This document shows, one piece after another, positions 52,010 to 60,488 of a DNA stretch of 64,000 bases. The position numbers and the translations under genes are program-made. The DNA is from Pseudomonadota bacterium (GTDB lineage: Bacteria > Pseudomonadota > Gammaproteobacteria > Xanthomonadales > Ahniellaceae): the NCBI GenBank assembly GCA_022843465.1, contig JALHNO010000002.1, positions 1-64,000 on the forward strand, read 5' to 3'. The notes under the pieces are model-generated. The model saw only the letters and a list, made by a program, of their open reading frames with translations, had not been told where the DNA came from and ran no database searches. Position 1 is the first letter of the stretch. Each line of letters begins with the position of its first letter.

Positions 52010-54499
52010 ATGTCTGCGGTCCTGTCCCCGGCTGCGGCGAGTGCTTCGGAGATTCGCATCTCCGGTACGGTGCAGGGCGTCGGCTTTCGGCCGACGGTGT
52101 GGCGACTGGCACGCGAGGAGGGGCTGCTCGGCGAAGTGCTCAATGATGGTCAAGGCGTGCTGATCCGCACGGTGGGCAGCGCCGAAGCGATCACGCGGCT
52201 GATGCAACGCATCCGCACAGAAGCGCCCGTACTCGCGCGTATCGAATCGATGCAGCAATCGCCTCTGGGCCGGGTGCCTGCGTATAACGAATTTCGAATC
52301 GTTGAAAGCGTTGCCGGCGAAAATCAGACGCGCATCGCAGCCGACGCCGCCATCTGTGCCGAGTGTCGCGATGAGGTGCTCAGCCACTCCGATCGCAGGC
52401 AGGGCTATGCCTTCACCAATTGCACGCACTGCGGCCCGCGTTTTTCGATCGTGCACAGCGTGCCCTACGACCGCGCACGTACCACGATGGCGCGTTTTCC
52501 GATGTGTCCGCTGTGCGCGGCCGAGTTTGGCAATCCGGCGGACCGTCGTTTTCATGCCCAGCCCATTGCCTGCGCAGACTGCGGACCCAGGCTCTGGATC
52601 GAGACCGCCGCAAGCGCCGACCTGGCTGCCGAGGCCGAAACTGTGGGCGACGCCGCGCCAGATTGCATCGCCTTGGCCGCGGCGGCGATCCGCGACGGCC
52701 GCATTCTGGCCCTGCGCGGACTCGGTGGCTTCCATCTTGCCTGCGATGCCGGCAATGCCGAAGCTGTCGCGCGGCTGCGTGAACGCAAGCGCCGCTATGC
52801 CAAACCGTTCGCCCTGATGGCGCGTGACATCGCCATGGTCGAACGCTACTGCAGCGTTTCTGCTGCGGCCGCTGAACATCTGTGCAGTCCGGAGGCAGCC
52901 ATTGTCGTGTTGCAAGCCGACGGTGCTGAGCAGCTGCCCGAGGCGATTGCGCCCGACCTCGATCTGCTCGGCTTCATGCTGCCCTACACGCCCTTGCATG
53001 TGTTGCTGATGCAGGCGCTCGATCGCCCGGTCGTGATGACCAGCGCCAACCTGTCTTCCGAGCCGCAGGTGATTGCCAATCAGGAAGCACGCGACAAGCT
53101 TGGCGGTATCGCTGACCTTTTCTTGATGCACGATCGCGAGATCGCCAACCGCATTGATGATTCCGTCCTGCGTTTTGCCGGTGGCCGCGCGCGTCTGCTG
53201 CGGCGCGCCCGTGGCTACGCGCCGGCGGCGCTCAGGCTTCCTGCGGGATTTGAGCAGGCGCCGGAGATTCTGGCTTGCGGCGCCGAGCTGAAATCAACGT
53301 TTTGCCTGGTCAAGAACGGCGCCGCCGTGCTGTCCCAGCACCAGGGCGATCTCGAAGATCTTGCCACCTTCGAGGACTATCAGAAAAATCTCGATCTCTA
53401 CGCACGGACCTATGATCATCGGCCGCGTCTGCTCGCGGTGGATCTGCATCCCGAGTACCTGTCCACCAAGCTGGCGCTGGAGATGGCGGAGCGCGAAGGA
53501 TTGCCGGTCGAACGCATCCAGCATCACCACGCGCACCTGGCCAGTTGCATGGCCGAGAACGGCGTGGCGCTGGCCACCAGGCCGGTGCTGGGTCTTGTGC
53601 TCGATGGCCTCGGCATGGGTGAGGACGGCAGTTTCTGGGGTGGCGAACTGCTGCTCGGAGATTATCGCAGTGCGCGCCGGCTTGCCGCCTTGACTGCGTT
53701 GCCGATGCTGGGTGGCATGCGCGCCATCATCGAGCCCTGGCGCAGCACCTACGCGCATCTGCTGGCTGCCATGCCATGGCCTGAATTCGTCGAACAATTT
53801 GGCATGCTGGACTTGCATCGTCGGCTGCAGCAGAAGCCCCTGGATGCCATGAACCGCATGCTGGCGGCGCAGCTGAATTGCCCACTGGCATCATCCTGTG
53901 GCCGGCTGTTTGATGCGGTTGCCGCTGCGATCGGTCTGTGCTTCGATCAGGTGGCCTACGAAGGGCAGGGCGCGATGGCGCTCGAGTCTGCGGCAGCGCG
54001 TTGTCCCGGTCTTCACAAATCCGATCCGTATGACTATGTGTTTGGCATCGTCGCTGCCACCGATACCGACATCGCCCGCCTCGATGCCGGCCCGATGTGG
54101 CGCGCCCTGTTGCGTGATCTGTCCCAGGGGATTTCACAGTCGATCATGGCGGCGCGCTTCCATCGTGGATTGGCGCAGAGCCTGGTGGCCCTGGTCGCGC
54201 ATGCGCTGCGCGACCAGCGCAACTTCGCCAACGGCAACGGTCCGGCGGCGGGCGCCGACTCGGCCTCCCGGCCGGAGGCGATAGCGCTATCCGGTGGTTG
54301 TCTGCAGAACAGCATCCTGCTGGAGGCCCTGCTTGCTGGTCTCGGCAGCCTCGGGTTCAAGGTTCTGTCGCATGAAAAGGTGCCCGCCAATGATGGCGGT
54401 ATTGCACTCGGTCAGGCCGCGATCAGCGCGGCACGTCAGCTGTCGGCCCCGGGCCGACCTTCCTTCGCCCAACCAGAACGGAGCGCACCATGTGCCTAG
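52010..54499 (+). CDS. hypF: carbamoyltransferase HypF
   Basis: An 829-aa protein that converts carbamoyl phosphate to thiocarboxamide on HypE, the source of the CN ligands of the Fe(CN)2CO group. It has an acylphosphatase domain (SGTVQGVGFRPTVWRLA, about 18-34) and two C4 zinc fingers (CAECRDEV/CTHCGPRFS and CPLCAAEF/CADCGPR, about 110-200). A YrdC-like domain follows (residues 205-390, with KRRYAKPFALMARD), then a Kae1-like C-terminal domain with the metal His motif (IQHHHAHLASCMAENG) and ALSGGCLQNS. It begins 3 bp after the large-subunit stop and overlaps hypC by 10 bp. Confidence 0.96.
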   Translation: MSAVLSPAAASASEIRISGTVQGVGFRPTVWRLAREEGLLGEVLNDGQGVLIRTVGSAEAITRLMQRIRTEAPVLARIESMQQSPLGRVPAYNEFRIVESVAGENQTRIAADAAICAECRDEVLSHSDRRQGYAFTNCTHCGPRFSIVHSVPYDRARTTMARFPMCPLCAAEFGNPADRRFHAQPIACADCGPRLWIETAASADLAAEAETVGDAAPDCIALAAAAIRDGRILALRGLGGFHLACDAGNAEAVARLRERKRRYAKPFALMARDIAMVERYCSVSAAAAEHLCSPEAAIVVLQADGAEQLPEAIAPDLDLLGFMLPYTPLHVLLMQALDRPVVMTSANLSSEPQVIANQEARDKLGGIADLFLMHDREIANRIDDSVLRFAGGRARLLRRARGYAPAALRLPAGFEQAPEILACGAELKSTFCLVKNGAAVLSQHQGDLEDLATFEDYQKNLDLYARTYDHRPRLLAVDLHPEYLSTKLALEMAEREGLPVERIQHHHAHLASCMAENGVALATRPVLGLVLDGLGMGEDGSFWGGELLLGDYRSARRLAALTALPMLGGMRAIIEPWRSTYAHLLAAMPWPEFVEQFGMLDLHRRLQQKPLDAMNRMLAAQLNCPLASSCGRLFDAVAAAIGLCFDQVAYEGQGAMALESAAARCPGLHKSDPYDYVFGIVAATDTDIARLDAGPMWRALLRDLSQGISQSIMAARFHRGLAQSLVALVAHALRDQRNFANGNGPAAGADSASRPEAIALSGGCLQNSILLEALLAGLGSLGFKVLSHEKVPANDGGIALGQAAISAARQLSAPGRPSFAQPERSAPCA

Positions 54500-54798
54500 G
54501 TATTCCAGGTCAAGTTGTCGAGATCACCGACCGAGCGCGCAATCTCGGGCGTGCCAGCGTGGCCGGTGTATTCCGGGAAATCAGTCTGGCCTGCATCGTC
54601 AGCGATGAGCATCCGCTCGATGCCTGCATTGGCGACTGGGTGCTGATCCATGTCGGATTCGCGATGAGCCGCATCAACGAGGCCGAGGCCGAGGCGACGC
54701 TGAAGGTGCTGACCGAACTGGGTGAGCTTGATGAAGAACTTGCCGCCATGAACGCGGCCGATCAGGCGACGCAGAAAGGCCTGGTTGAAAATGTCTGA
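54490..54798 (+). CDS. hypC: hydrogenase maturation chaperone HypC
   Basis: A 102-aa protein with the diagnostic start MCLGIPGQVVEI; Cys2 binds the Fe(CN)2CO intermediate in HypCD. GDWVLIHVGFAMSRINEAEA is also characteristic. The C-terminal helix is somewhat longer than in E. coli HypC. It overlaps hypF (10 bp) and the SIS gene (8 bp), so translation is coupled. Confidence 0.95.
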   Translation: MCLGIPGQVVEITDRARNLGRASVAGVFREISLACIVSDEHPLDACIGDWVLIHVGFAMSRINEAEAEATLKVLTELGELDEELAAMNAADQATQKGLVENV

Positions 54799-55537
54799 CG
54801 GCCAGAACACAGAGGCGCTCAGCAGGCTCTATCCCTTCCTGCACGCCCGCAAGCAGGATCCGGCGCTGATGAATCAGGCGCTGCTCGAATCGGTGCGGCA
54901 GAAGGTCGCCTCGCATCAGGAGGTGATCGCGCAGTTCTGTGCCCAGCACGCACAGGCGATCGTGTCTGCAGCGGGCGCGATTGCCCAGGTCTATCGCGGT
55001 GGCGGGCGGCTCTACACCATGGGCAATGGCGGATCGAGCTGCGATGCGGCGCATGTGGCAGTGGAATTTCTGCATCCGGTCACCGCCGGTCGTCCTGCCC
55101 TGACGGCGGTGGATCTGACTGCCGATCGCACCATGCTGACGGCGGTCGCCAATGATGTCGGTTATGCCAATGTCTTTGTCCGCCAGATCATCGCCCAGGG
55201 CAGAGCCGGCGACGGACTGATCGGATTGTCCACCAGTGGCGGTTCGGAAAATCTGCTCAAGGCCTTTCGCAAGGCCAGGGAGATGGGGCTGGTCACCATC
55301 GGGATTACTGGAATGACCGGTGGCGAGATGGCGACCATGGGACTTGATCACTGCCTGGTGGTCAGTTCCTCAAGCATTCACCGCATCCAGGAATGTCACG
55401 TTCTGATCTATCACATGCTCTGGGATCTGGTGCATACCCTGCTCGCCGACGACCGCGGCAATCTGTCGCCGAACAAGGGTGAGGCACCGCTTGCCGCAGA
55501 GTCGGAACTCAATCTCAAGCAGAAGGAAATCCCATGA
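54791..55537 (+). CDS. SIS domain protein, GmhA-like phosphosugar isomerase
   Basis: A 248-aa protein with a single SIS domain: GGGRLYTMGNGGSSCDAAHVAVEF (phosphosugar-binding loop), GLSTSGGSENLLKAF and VVSSSSIHRIQECHVLIYH. It resembles sedoheptulose-7-phosphate isomerases. It lies inside the hyp operon, overlapping hypC by 8 bp and hypD by 4 bp, so it is part of the system rather than of LPS heptose synthesis. Its role with Hyp proteins is unknown to me. A TTG two codons upstream is an alternative start. Confidence 0.88.
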   Translation: MSDGQNTEALSRLYPFLHARKQDPALMNQALLESVRQKVASHQEVIAQFCAQHAQAIVSAAGAIAQVYRGGGRLYTMGNGGSSCDAAHVAVEFLHPVTAGRPALTAVDLTADRTMLTAVANDVGYANVFVRQIIAQGRAGDGLIGLSTSGGSENLLKAFRKAREMGLVTIGITGMTGGEMATMGLDHCLVVSSSSIHRIQECHVLIYHMLWDLVHTLLADDRGNLSPNKGEAPLAAESELNLKQKEIP

Positions 55538-56694
55538 AGTTCGTTGATGAGTTTCGCGATCCGGCCAAGGCGCAATCCCTGCTTGTCGAGATCCGGCAGA
55601 TGGTCGAGCGCATCCGTCCAAAGATGAATCGTCCGCTCTACATCATGGAAGTCTGTGGCGGGCATACCCATGCCATCTTCCGCTATGGCATCGAGACCAT
55701 GCTGCCCGACGAGATCGAACTGGTGCACGGGCCCGGCTGTCCGGTCTGCGTGCTGCCGATGGGACGCATCGATGATTGCATCGCGATCGCCGAGCGGCCG
55801 AATGTCATCATGACCACGTTCGGCGACGCCATGCGCGTACCTGGCTCCAAGAAGAGCCTGCTCACCGCCAAGGCCGAGGGCGCCGATGTCCGCATGGTCT
55901 ATTCGCCGCTGGATGCCCTGCAACTGGCCAAGGCCAATCCTGACAAGGAGGTCGTGTTTTTCGGTCTCGGTTTTGAAACCACCATGCCGAGCACCGCCTT
56001 GACCGTGCTGCGTGCCGAGGCCGAAGGCATCCGCAACTTCTCGCTGTTCTGCAATCACATCACGATTATCCCCACCGTCAAGGCGATTCTGGATTCGCCC
56101 GATTTCCAGATCGATGGATTCCTCGGGCCGGGTCACGTCAGCATGGTGATCGGCAACGAGCCGTACCAGTTCATCGCCCAGCATTACAACCGGCCGATCG
56201 TGGTGTCCGGCTTCGAACCGCTGGATGTCCTGCATGGCATCTGGATGGTGCTCAAGCAGATCGACGAAGGCCGCTCCGAGGTGGAGAACCAGTACCGCCG
56301 CATCGTGCCCGAGGGTGGCAACGCGGTGGCGCTCGACGCGATCGGCAAGGTCTTCGAATTGCGCGAGTTCTTTGAATGGCGCGGCCTGGGTTCGATCGAT
56401 CACTCCGGCGTGCGCGTTCGCGAAGCCTATGCGGCATTTGACGCCGAGAAAAAATTCACCATGCCGGCGGTGATGATTGCCGATCCCAAGGCCTGCCAGT
56501 GCGGCGAGGTGCTCAAGGGCATCATCAAACCCTGGGCCTGCCGGGTCTATGGCAAGGGCTGCACACCAGAAACACCGATGGGCGCCTTGATGGTCTCATC
56601 CGAGGGTGCCTGTGCCGCCTATTTCCGCTTTGGTGACATCGAGAAAATTCGCAGCCGTCGGGTCGAGGCAGGTATTGAGGAGGCCAGCGCATGA
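55534..56694 (+). CDS. hypD: hydrogenase maturation protein HypD
   Basis: A 386-aa scaffold on which Fe(CN)2CO is assembled with HypC and HypE. Conserved motifs are visible: MEVCGGHTHAIFRYG, HGPGCPVCVLPMG, FGLGFETTMPSTA, GFLGPGHVSMVIG, and the 4Fe-4S cysteines near the C-terminus (ADPKACQCGEVLKG, AC-RVYGKGCTPETP, SSEGACAAYFRF). ATG overlaps the SIS gene by 4 bp, and its stop overlaps hypE by 4 bp. Length is typical. Confidence 0.97.
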   Translation: MKFVDEFRDPAKAQSLLVEIRQMVERIRPKMNRPLYIMEVCGGHTHAIFRYGIETMLPDEIELVHGPGCPVCVLPMGRIDDCIAIAERPNVIMTTFGDAMRVPGSKKSLLTAKAEGADVRMVYSPLDALQLAKANPDKEVVFFGLGFETTMPSTALTVLRAEAEGIRNFSLFCNHITIIPTVKAILDSPDFQIDGFLGPGHVSMVIGNEPYQFIAQHYNRPIVVSGFEPLDVLHGIWMVLKQIDEGRSEVENQYRRIVPEGGNAVALDAIGKVFELREFFEWRGLGSIDHSGVRVREAYAAFDAEKKFTMPAVMIADPKACQCGEVLKGIIKPWACRVYGKGCTPETPMGALMVSSEGACAAYFRFGDIEKIRSRRVEAGIEEASA

Positions 56695-57767
56695 GTGTTG
56701 TCGATCCGGATGTCCGTACTGAAAAGCCGGTGCGTGCGCGCCTGAGCGCCGCCAATGTCACCCTCGCGCACGGCGGCGGCGGCAAGGCCATGCACGATCT
56801 GATCGATAGCGTATTCATCGACAGCTTTGACAACGCCCTGCTCGAGACCATGGAGGATCAGGCGCGGATGAGTCTGTCCGCGCTGATGCGTCACGGTGAT
56901 CGGCTTGCCTTCACCACGGATTCCTATGTGGTCAGCCCGCTCGAGTTTCCGGGTGGCGATATCGGCAAGCTCGCCGTCTGTGGCACGATCAATGATCTCG
57001 CCGTCGGCGGCGCCACGCCCCTGTATCTGAGCTGCGCCGTGATCATCGAAGAAGGGCTCGATGTCGAACTGCTGCGGCGGATGGTGCGCTCGATGGCCGA
57101 CACCGCGAAGGCGGCAGGGGTTGCCATTGTCACCGGCGATACCAAGGTAGTCGGGCGCGGCGCCTGTGACCGCCTGTTCATCAATACCACCGGCATCGGC
57201 GTCATTCGCGAGGGGCTCAATCTGAGTGTGTCGTCCGCCCGGAGCGGGGACGCCATCCTGGTCAATGGCATGCTCGGCGATCATGGCGCCACCATCCTCA
57301 ATGCGCGCGGCGATATGGCCCTGACCACGCCGATCGCCAGCGACTGCGCGGCCCTGCATGGCCTGATCGAAGACCTGTTGCGCGCTGCACCGGGTACCCG
57401 GTTCATCCGTGACGCCACCCGCGGCGGATTGGCCACCGTGCTCAACGAGATCGCCGTTGCCTCCAAGGTCGGCATCGATATCGAAGAGGCACAGACGCCG
57501 CTGCGCGAAGAGGTCAAGGGATTCTGCGAAATCCTCGGACTCGATCCGCTCTATCTGGCCAATGAGGGCAAGATCGTCTGCGTCGTGCCGCCGGGCGAAG
57601 AGCAGACGGCACTGAAGGCAATGCGCGCGCATCCGCTGGGCTCGGAATCGGCCCTGATTGGCCGCATCACGGATGGCCGCGCCGGCCGGGTATCGATGCA
57701 GACGGTCTTTGGCGGGCGCCGCATTGTCGACATGCTGATCGGCGAACAGCTGCCGCGCATCTGTTGA
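56691..57767 (+). CDS. hypE: hydrogenase maturation protein HypE
   Basis: A 358-aa AIR synthase-like ATPase that dehydrates the thiocarboxamide to a thiocyanate on its own C-terminal Cys. Visible are TLAHGGGGKAMHDLID, FTTDSYVVSPLEFPGGDIG, VTGDTKVVGRG and the obligatory C-terminus PRIC. The intact terminal Cys and a complete HypCDEF set argue that cyanide-ligand synthesis is functional here. It overlaps hypD by 4 bp. Confidence 0.97.
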   Translation: MSVVDPDVRTEKPVRARLSAANVTLAHGGGGKAMHDLIDSVFIDSFDNALLETMEDQARMSLSALMRHGDRLAFTTDSYVVSPLEFPGGDIGKLAVCGTINDLAVGGATPLYLSCAVIIEEGLDVELLRRMVRSMADTAKAAGVAIVTGDTKVVGRGACDRLFINTTGIGVIREGLNLSVSSARSGDAILVNGMLGDHGATILNARGDMALTTPIASDCAALHGLIEDLLRAAPGTRFIRDATRGGLATVLNEIAVASKVGIDIEEAQTPLREEVKGFCEILGLDPLYLANEGKIVCVVPPGEEQTALKAMRAHPLGSESALIGRITDGRAGRVSMQTVFGGRRIVDMLIGEQLPRIC

Positions 57768-57925
57768 GGGGCCAGCGCGGATCGGGCGTCTATCCACAGG
57801 CTCGATCGGCGCCGGGACCGCGCGCAGCAGTGCAGGGAATTGAATTCAAACCAGTACGAACGAGCGAGGCTTTGTCAGTGCGCTCAACGAATTTTCCAGA
57901 ACAGCCAGCACGGAGATCAATCATC

Positions 57926-58579
57926 ATGATCCACGCAATAGACAAGGCGCCAGCTTCGACCCAGGCGCATAGCGGCACCACGATTCGCGTCATGGAAGCG
58001 GGCAAGCTCATCGAACTGGACTACGACGGCGCCATGAGTGCGCACGCCGGCTCGCTCTGGTGGGGCACGGCCGTGGCCTATCGCGCCATGCAGGTGGTGG
58101 CCGCCGCGCTGTCGCGCGATGGACTCTGGAGCCGGGATCAGCTCACGGTAGTCACCGCGCATCCTGGTGGCGGCGTTCGCGATGCAGTGAACTACGTTAC
58201 CCGCGCGGTCGAGCAGAAACGCTTCACCGTGGTCTCCGACAAGGACTGCGGCATGCGTTGCAACAGCACCATGAAATACGAATGGTGGGTCAGCGATGGC
58301 GAGAAGACCGCGCATGTCGCCCTGCGCTCCGACTTCGTGCCGTGGAATTTCTATCTGCTGATGGATCGCCTGGGCAAGCCCGACACCACCGACGCCGACA
58401 AGGCCGCGTTCGATATCTTCAAGGTCAATCTTTCGGCAAAGATCTGGAACTACCCGCTGATGGAAAGCTACAGCGTCAGCGTGGTGGATCGTGCCCTGCA
58501 ACCTGGCGAACTGCCCGAAGCCGTGAAGGCGCCCAACTTCTGGGACAGCGTCAAGGAGATCCAGGCCAGCGCGCGCTAG
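57926..58579 (+). CDS. FmdE-like domain protein linked to the hydrogenase-like operon
   Basis: A 217-aa protein whose central part resembles the formylmethanofuran dehydrogenase subunit E (FmdE) family: SAHAGSLWWGTAVAYRAMQV, then TAHPGGGVRDAVNYVTRAV and DKDCGMRCNSTMKYEWW. It has possible metal-binding His and Cys pairs. There is no signal peptide. Start MIHAIDKAPAS chosen, with CGGAG 10 nt upstream; the frame is open back to 57764, where it would overlap hypE. It is the last gene of the operon direction, 158 bp after hypE. Assignment to FmdE is from motif resemblance and should be tested. Confidence 0.65.
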   Translation: MIHAIDKAPASTQAHSGTTIRVMEAGKLIELDYDGAMSAHAGSLWWGTAVAYRAMQVVAAALSRDGLWSRDQLTVVTAHPGGGVRDAVNYVTRAVEQKRFTVVSDKDCGMRCNSTMKYEWWVSDGEKTAHVALRSDFVPWNFYLLMDRLGKPDTTDADKAAFDIFKVNLSAKIWNYPLMESYSVSVVDRALQPGELPEAVKAPNFWDSVKEIQASAR

Positions 58580-58610
58580 CGAGCCGATTGCAGCTGTCTC
58601 GGGAGAAATG

Positions 58611-58696
58611 TGTAGAGCGGGGCTTGCCCCGCTGAACTTGATCTTGCGTCACATCCGCACAAGGATCAGCCGCCGCGGGGCAAGCCCCGATCTACA
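58611..58696. repeat. 86-bp REP-like element of the dispersed palindrome/hexamer family
   Basis: The left end TGTAGAGCGGGGCTTGCCCC (58611-58630) and right end GCGGGGCAAGCCCCGATCTA (58675-58694) are inverted repeats, each containing its own palindrome. A short TTGATC-like hexamer tract lies between. It is located between the FmdE-like gene and the ATP-grasp gene, where it may act as a terminator. No gene in 58580-58776. Confidence 0.85.
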
Positions 58697-58776
58697 AGGG
58701 CTGTTGCGCCTGCCTTCGTCGCCTCGGGGACCGGAGCAAGAGCTGATTTGCATGACGATTTCCTGGGAATTTTTCC

Positions 58777-59709
58777 ATGCGCGTGCGCAAACTCGACTGC
58801 GTACTGGTCTATCACTGGCAGGCCTGGGAGGACTTCTATATCTCCCACCTGGTCGATCCGGCTTGCCAGGTTCCGGCGCGCTACAGCGATGACTTCAAAA
58901 GTATCGCCCGCCACCTGAGCCCCAATATTCGTGCTGTGCTGTTCCAGATCAATCTCTCGCGCGCCGATCTTTTTCCCGAGCGGCGCAAGCGGCTGACCAC
59001 CATGCTGCAGCGACGTGGGCTGCTTGTGCTCAACAGCGAAGTCCAGGACATCACCAAGAACAATCTCCATCGCCTGCTGAAACGTGCCGGCATCGACTCA
59101 CTCAAGGCAAGTCGTCGCGGTCCGGCCGAGGAGCTGGTCTTTCTGAAGACCAATCTGAATTTTGGCGGCATGAACGAACAGCGCCTGCCGGAATCCCTGC
59201 GCCGGATCTTCCTGCCCGCTCCGGCCTGTCCGATAAAGCGTTGGGATGAGTACTACGTCGTCCTGCGTCGCAATGTGCCACCGGCCCTGTGGTCTGACTC
59301 CAGCGTCGTGATCGAGCGCTACATCGGCAATGCCGCCGACAGCTTCTATCGCGTCTATGGCTTTGGCGACGCCATCGTCGTGGTGGAAGGGCGGGCGCCG
59401 CAGTTGATCAAGAAGCTGCTTGGCCGCCGTGATGAGCCGCATTGGCTGCTGACGCGCCGTCAGTTGCTGAGTCAGACAACGCAACTGCCGCGAGACTTGC
59501 AGCGCGTGTTGAAGCGCTTTGTCGCGCACTATCCGTTGGCCTATTTCTGCCTCGATCTGGTCCATGATGGGCAGAGGCACTACATCATCGATCTGAATCT
59601 GACGCCGTACTCCGACCCCAGGCGCCAGACGGCCGAGATCAGGGAGTTCCTCATTCGTGGTGCCGAGCGGTTCGTCCGCCGCGCTGCTCGCCACTTGGTC
59701 CGCTCCTGA
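58777..59709 (+). CDS. ATP-grasp-like protein
   Basis: A 310-aa soluble protein. Features in the order expected of ATP-grasp ligases are LVFLKTNLNFGGMNEQ (nucleotide-binding Lys and Gly-rich loop, about 125-140), VVIERYIGNAADSFYRVYGF (about 182-200), and YFCLDLVHDGQRHYIIDLNL TPYSD (metal-binding acid and Asn, about 270-290). The N-terminal 100 residues form the substrate part and resemble no family I can name. The stop overlaps the next glycosyltransferase by 1 bp. It may ligate an amino acid or modify a sugar in the same pathway as the two glycosyltransferases; that is inference. Confidence 0.75.
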   Translation: MRVRKLDCVLVYHWQAWEDFYISHLVDPACQVPARYSDDFKSIARHLSPNIRAVLFQINLSRADLFPERRKRLTTMLQRRGLLVLNSEVQDITKNNLHRLLKRAGIDSLKASRRGPAEELVFLKTNLNFGGMNEQRLPESLRRIFLPAPACPIKRWDEYYVVLRRNVPPALWSDSSVVIERYIGNAADSFYRVYGFGDAIVVVEGRAPQLIKKLLGRRDEPHWLLTRRQLLSQTTQLPRDLQRVLKRFVAHYPLAYFCLDLVHDGQRHYIIDLNLTPYSDPRRQTAEIREFLIRGAERFVRRAARHLVRS

Positions 59710-60488
59710 TGCGCACCCTGTCGGTACTGATTGCGGCCTATCGCGCGCCGGCCTGGATCTCCGGCTGCCTGGGCGCGGTATTTGCCCAGCAACTGCCCGC
59801 CGGTTGGCGCCTGCAGGTGCTGCTCGGCATTGACGGTTGCGAAGCTACATTGATTGCTGCGCGCTCCTTGCGCCACGAGACGCTTGAAGTCGTGTACGTG
59901 CCGCGCAACCAGGGCACCTACCTGATGTTCAATGCCCTGATGCTGTATGCCCGCGGTGACCTGATCTGCCGCTTCGATGCCGACGATCTGATGTGCCCGG
60001 GTTTTCTATCGACGCAGATCGCCGCCATCGAGGCCGGTGCCGACATGACCCTGACCTGGAGCATCTATACCGACGCCGACCTGAATCGGATCCCGGTGTA
60101 CTCGAAGCGCAATGGCCTTGAGGATGCCGATGGTCATTGCCGGATCGGTTGGGAAGGGCAGTTCGTGATGCGCAGAGAGGTATGGAAGCGCCTGCGCGCG
60201 TTTCGACCCTGGCGCACCAGCGCCGACACGGATTTTTCCAACCGGGTCCGCGCCGCTGGCTTCAGACAGCTGGTGATCGAGCAGTTTCTGTATCTGCGCC
60301 GCAAGCACGCCGACGCGCTTACCGTGCACCCGGACAGCAATTTCCAGTCTCCGATGCGGCGGGAAGTCGAGCGGTGCAATGCCGAGCTGCTGCTGCAGTA
60401 TCAGGCCGGCACCGGCGATCTCGGCATCGAACCGGAGTACGCGCAGGGGCATCGCCTGCTGTGGTCGGGTCAGGACTTCGCAGCGTGA
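59709..60488 (+). CDS. family 2 glycosyltransferase
   Basis: A 259-aa GT-A protein with LSVLIAAYRAPAWISGCLG at the N-terminus, the nucleotide-sugar/metal motif CRFDADDLMCPGFL (DxD, about residue 91), and acceptor-side WRTSADTDFSNRVRAAGF. No transmembrane helix, so it would act at the inner face of the membrane on a lipid-linked or soluble acceptor. It overlaps both neighbours by 1 bp (TGATG), so the trio is translated together. Confidence 0.88.
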   Translation: MRTLSVLIAAYRAPAWISGCLGAVFAQQLPAGWRLQVLLGIDGCEATLIAARSLRHETLEVVYVPRNQGTYLMFNALMLYARGDLICRFDADDLMCPGFLSTQIAAIEAGADMTLTWSIYTDADLNRIPVYSKRNGLEDADGHCRIGWEGQFVMRREVWKRLRAFRPWRTSADTDFSNRVRAAGFRQLVIEQFLYLRRKHADALTVHPDSNFQSPMRREVERCNAELLLQYQAGTGDLGIEPEYAQGHRLLWSGQDFAA

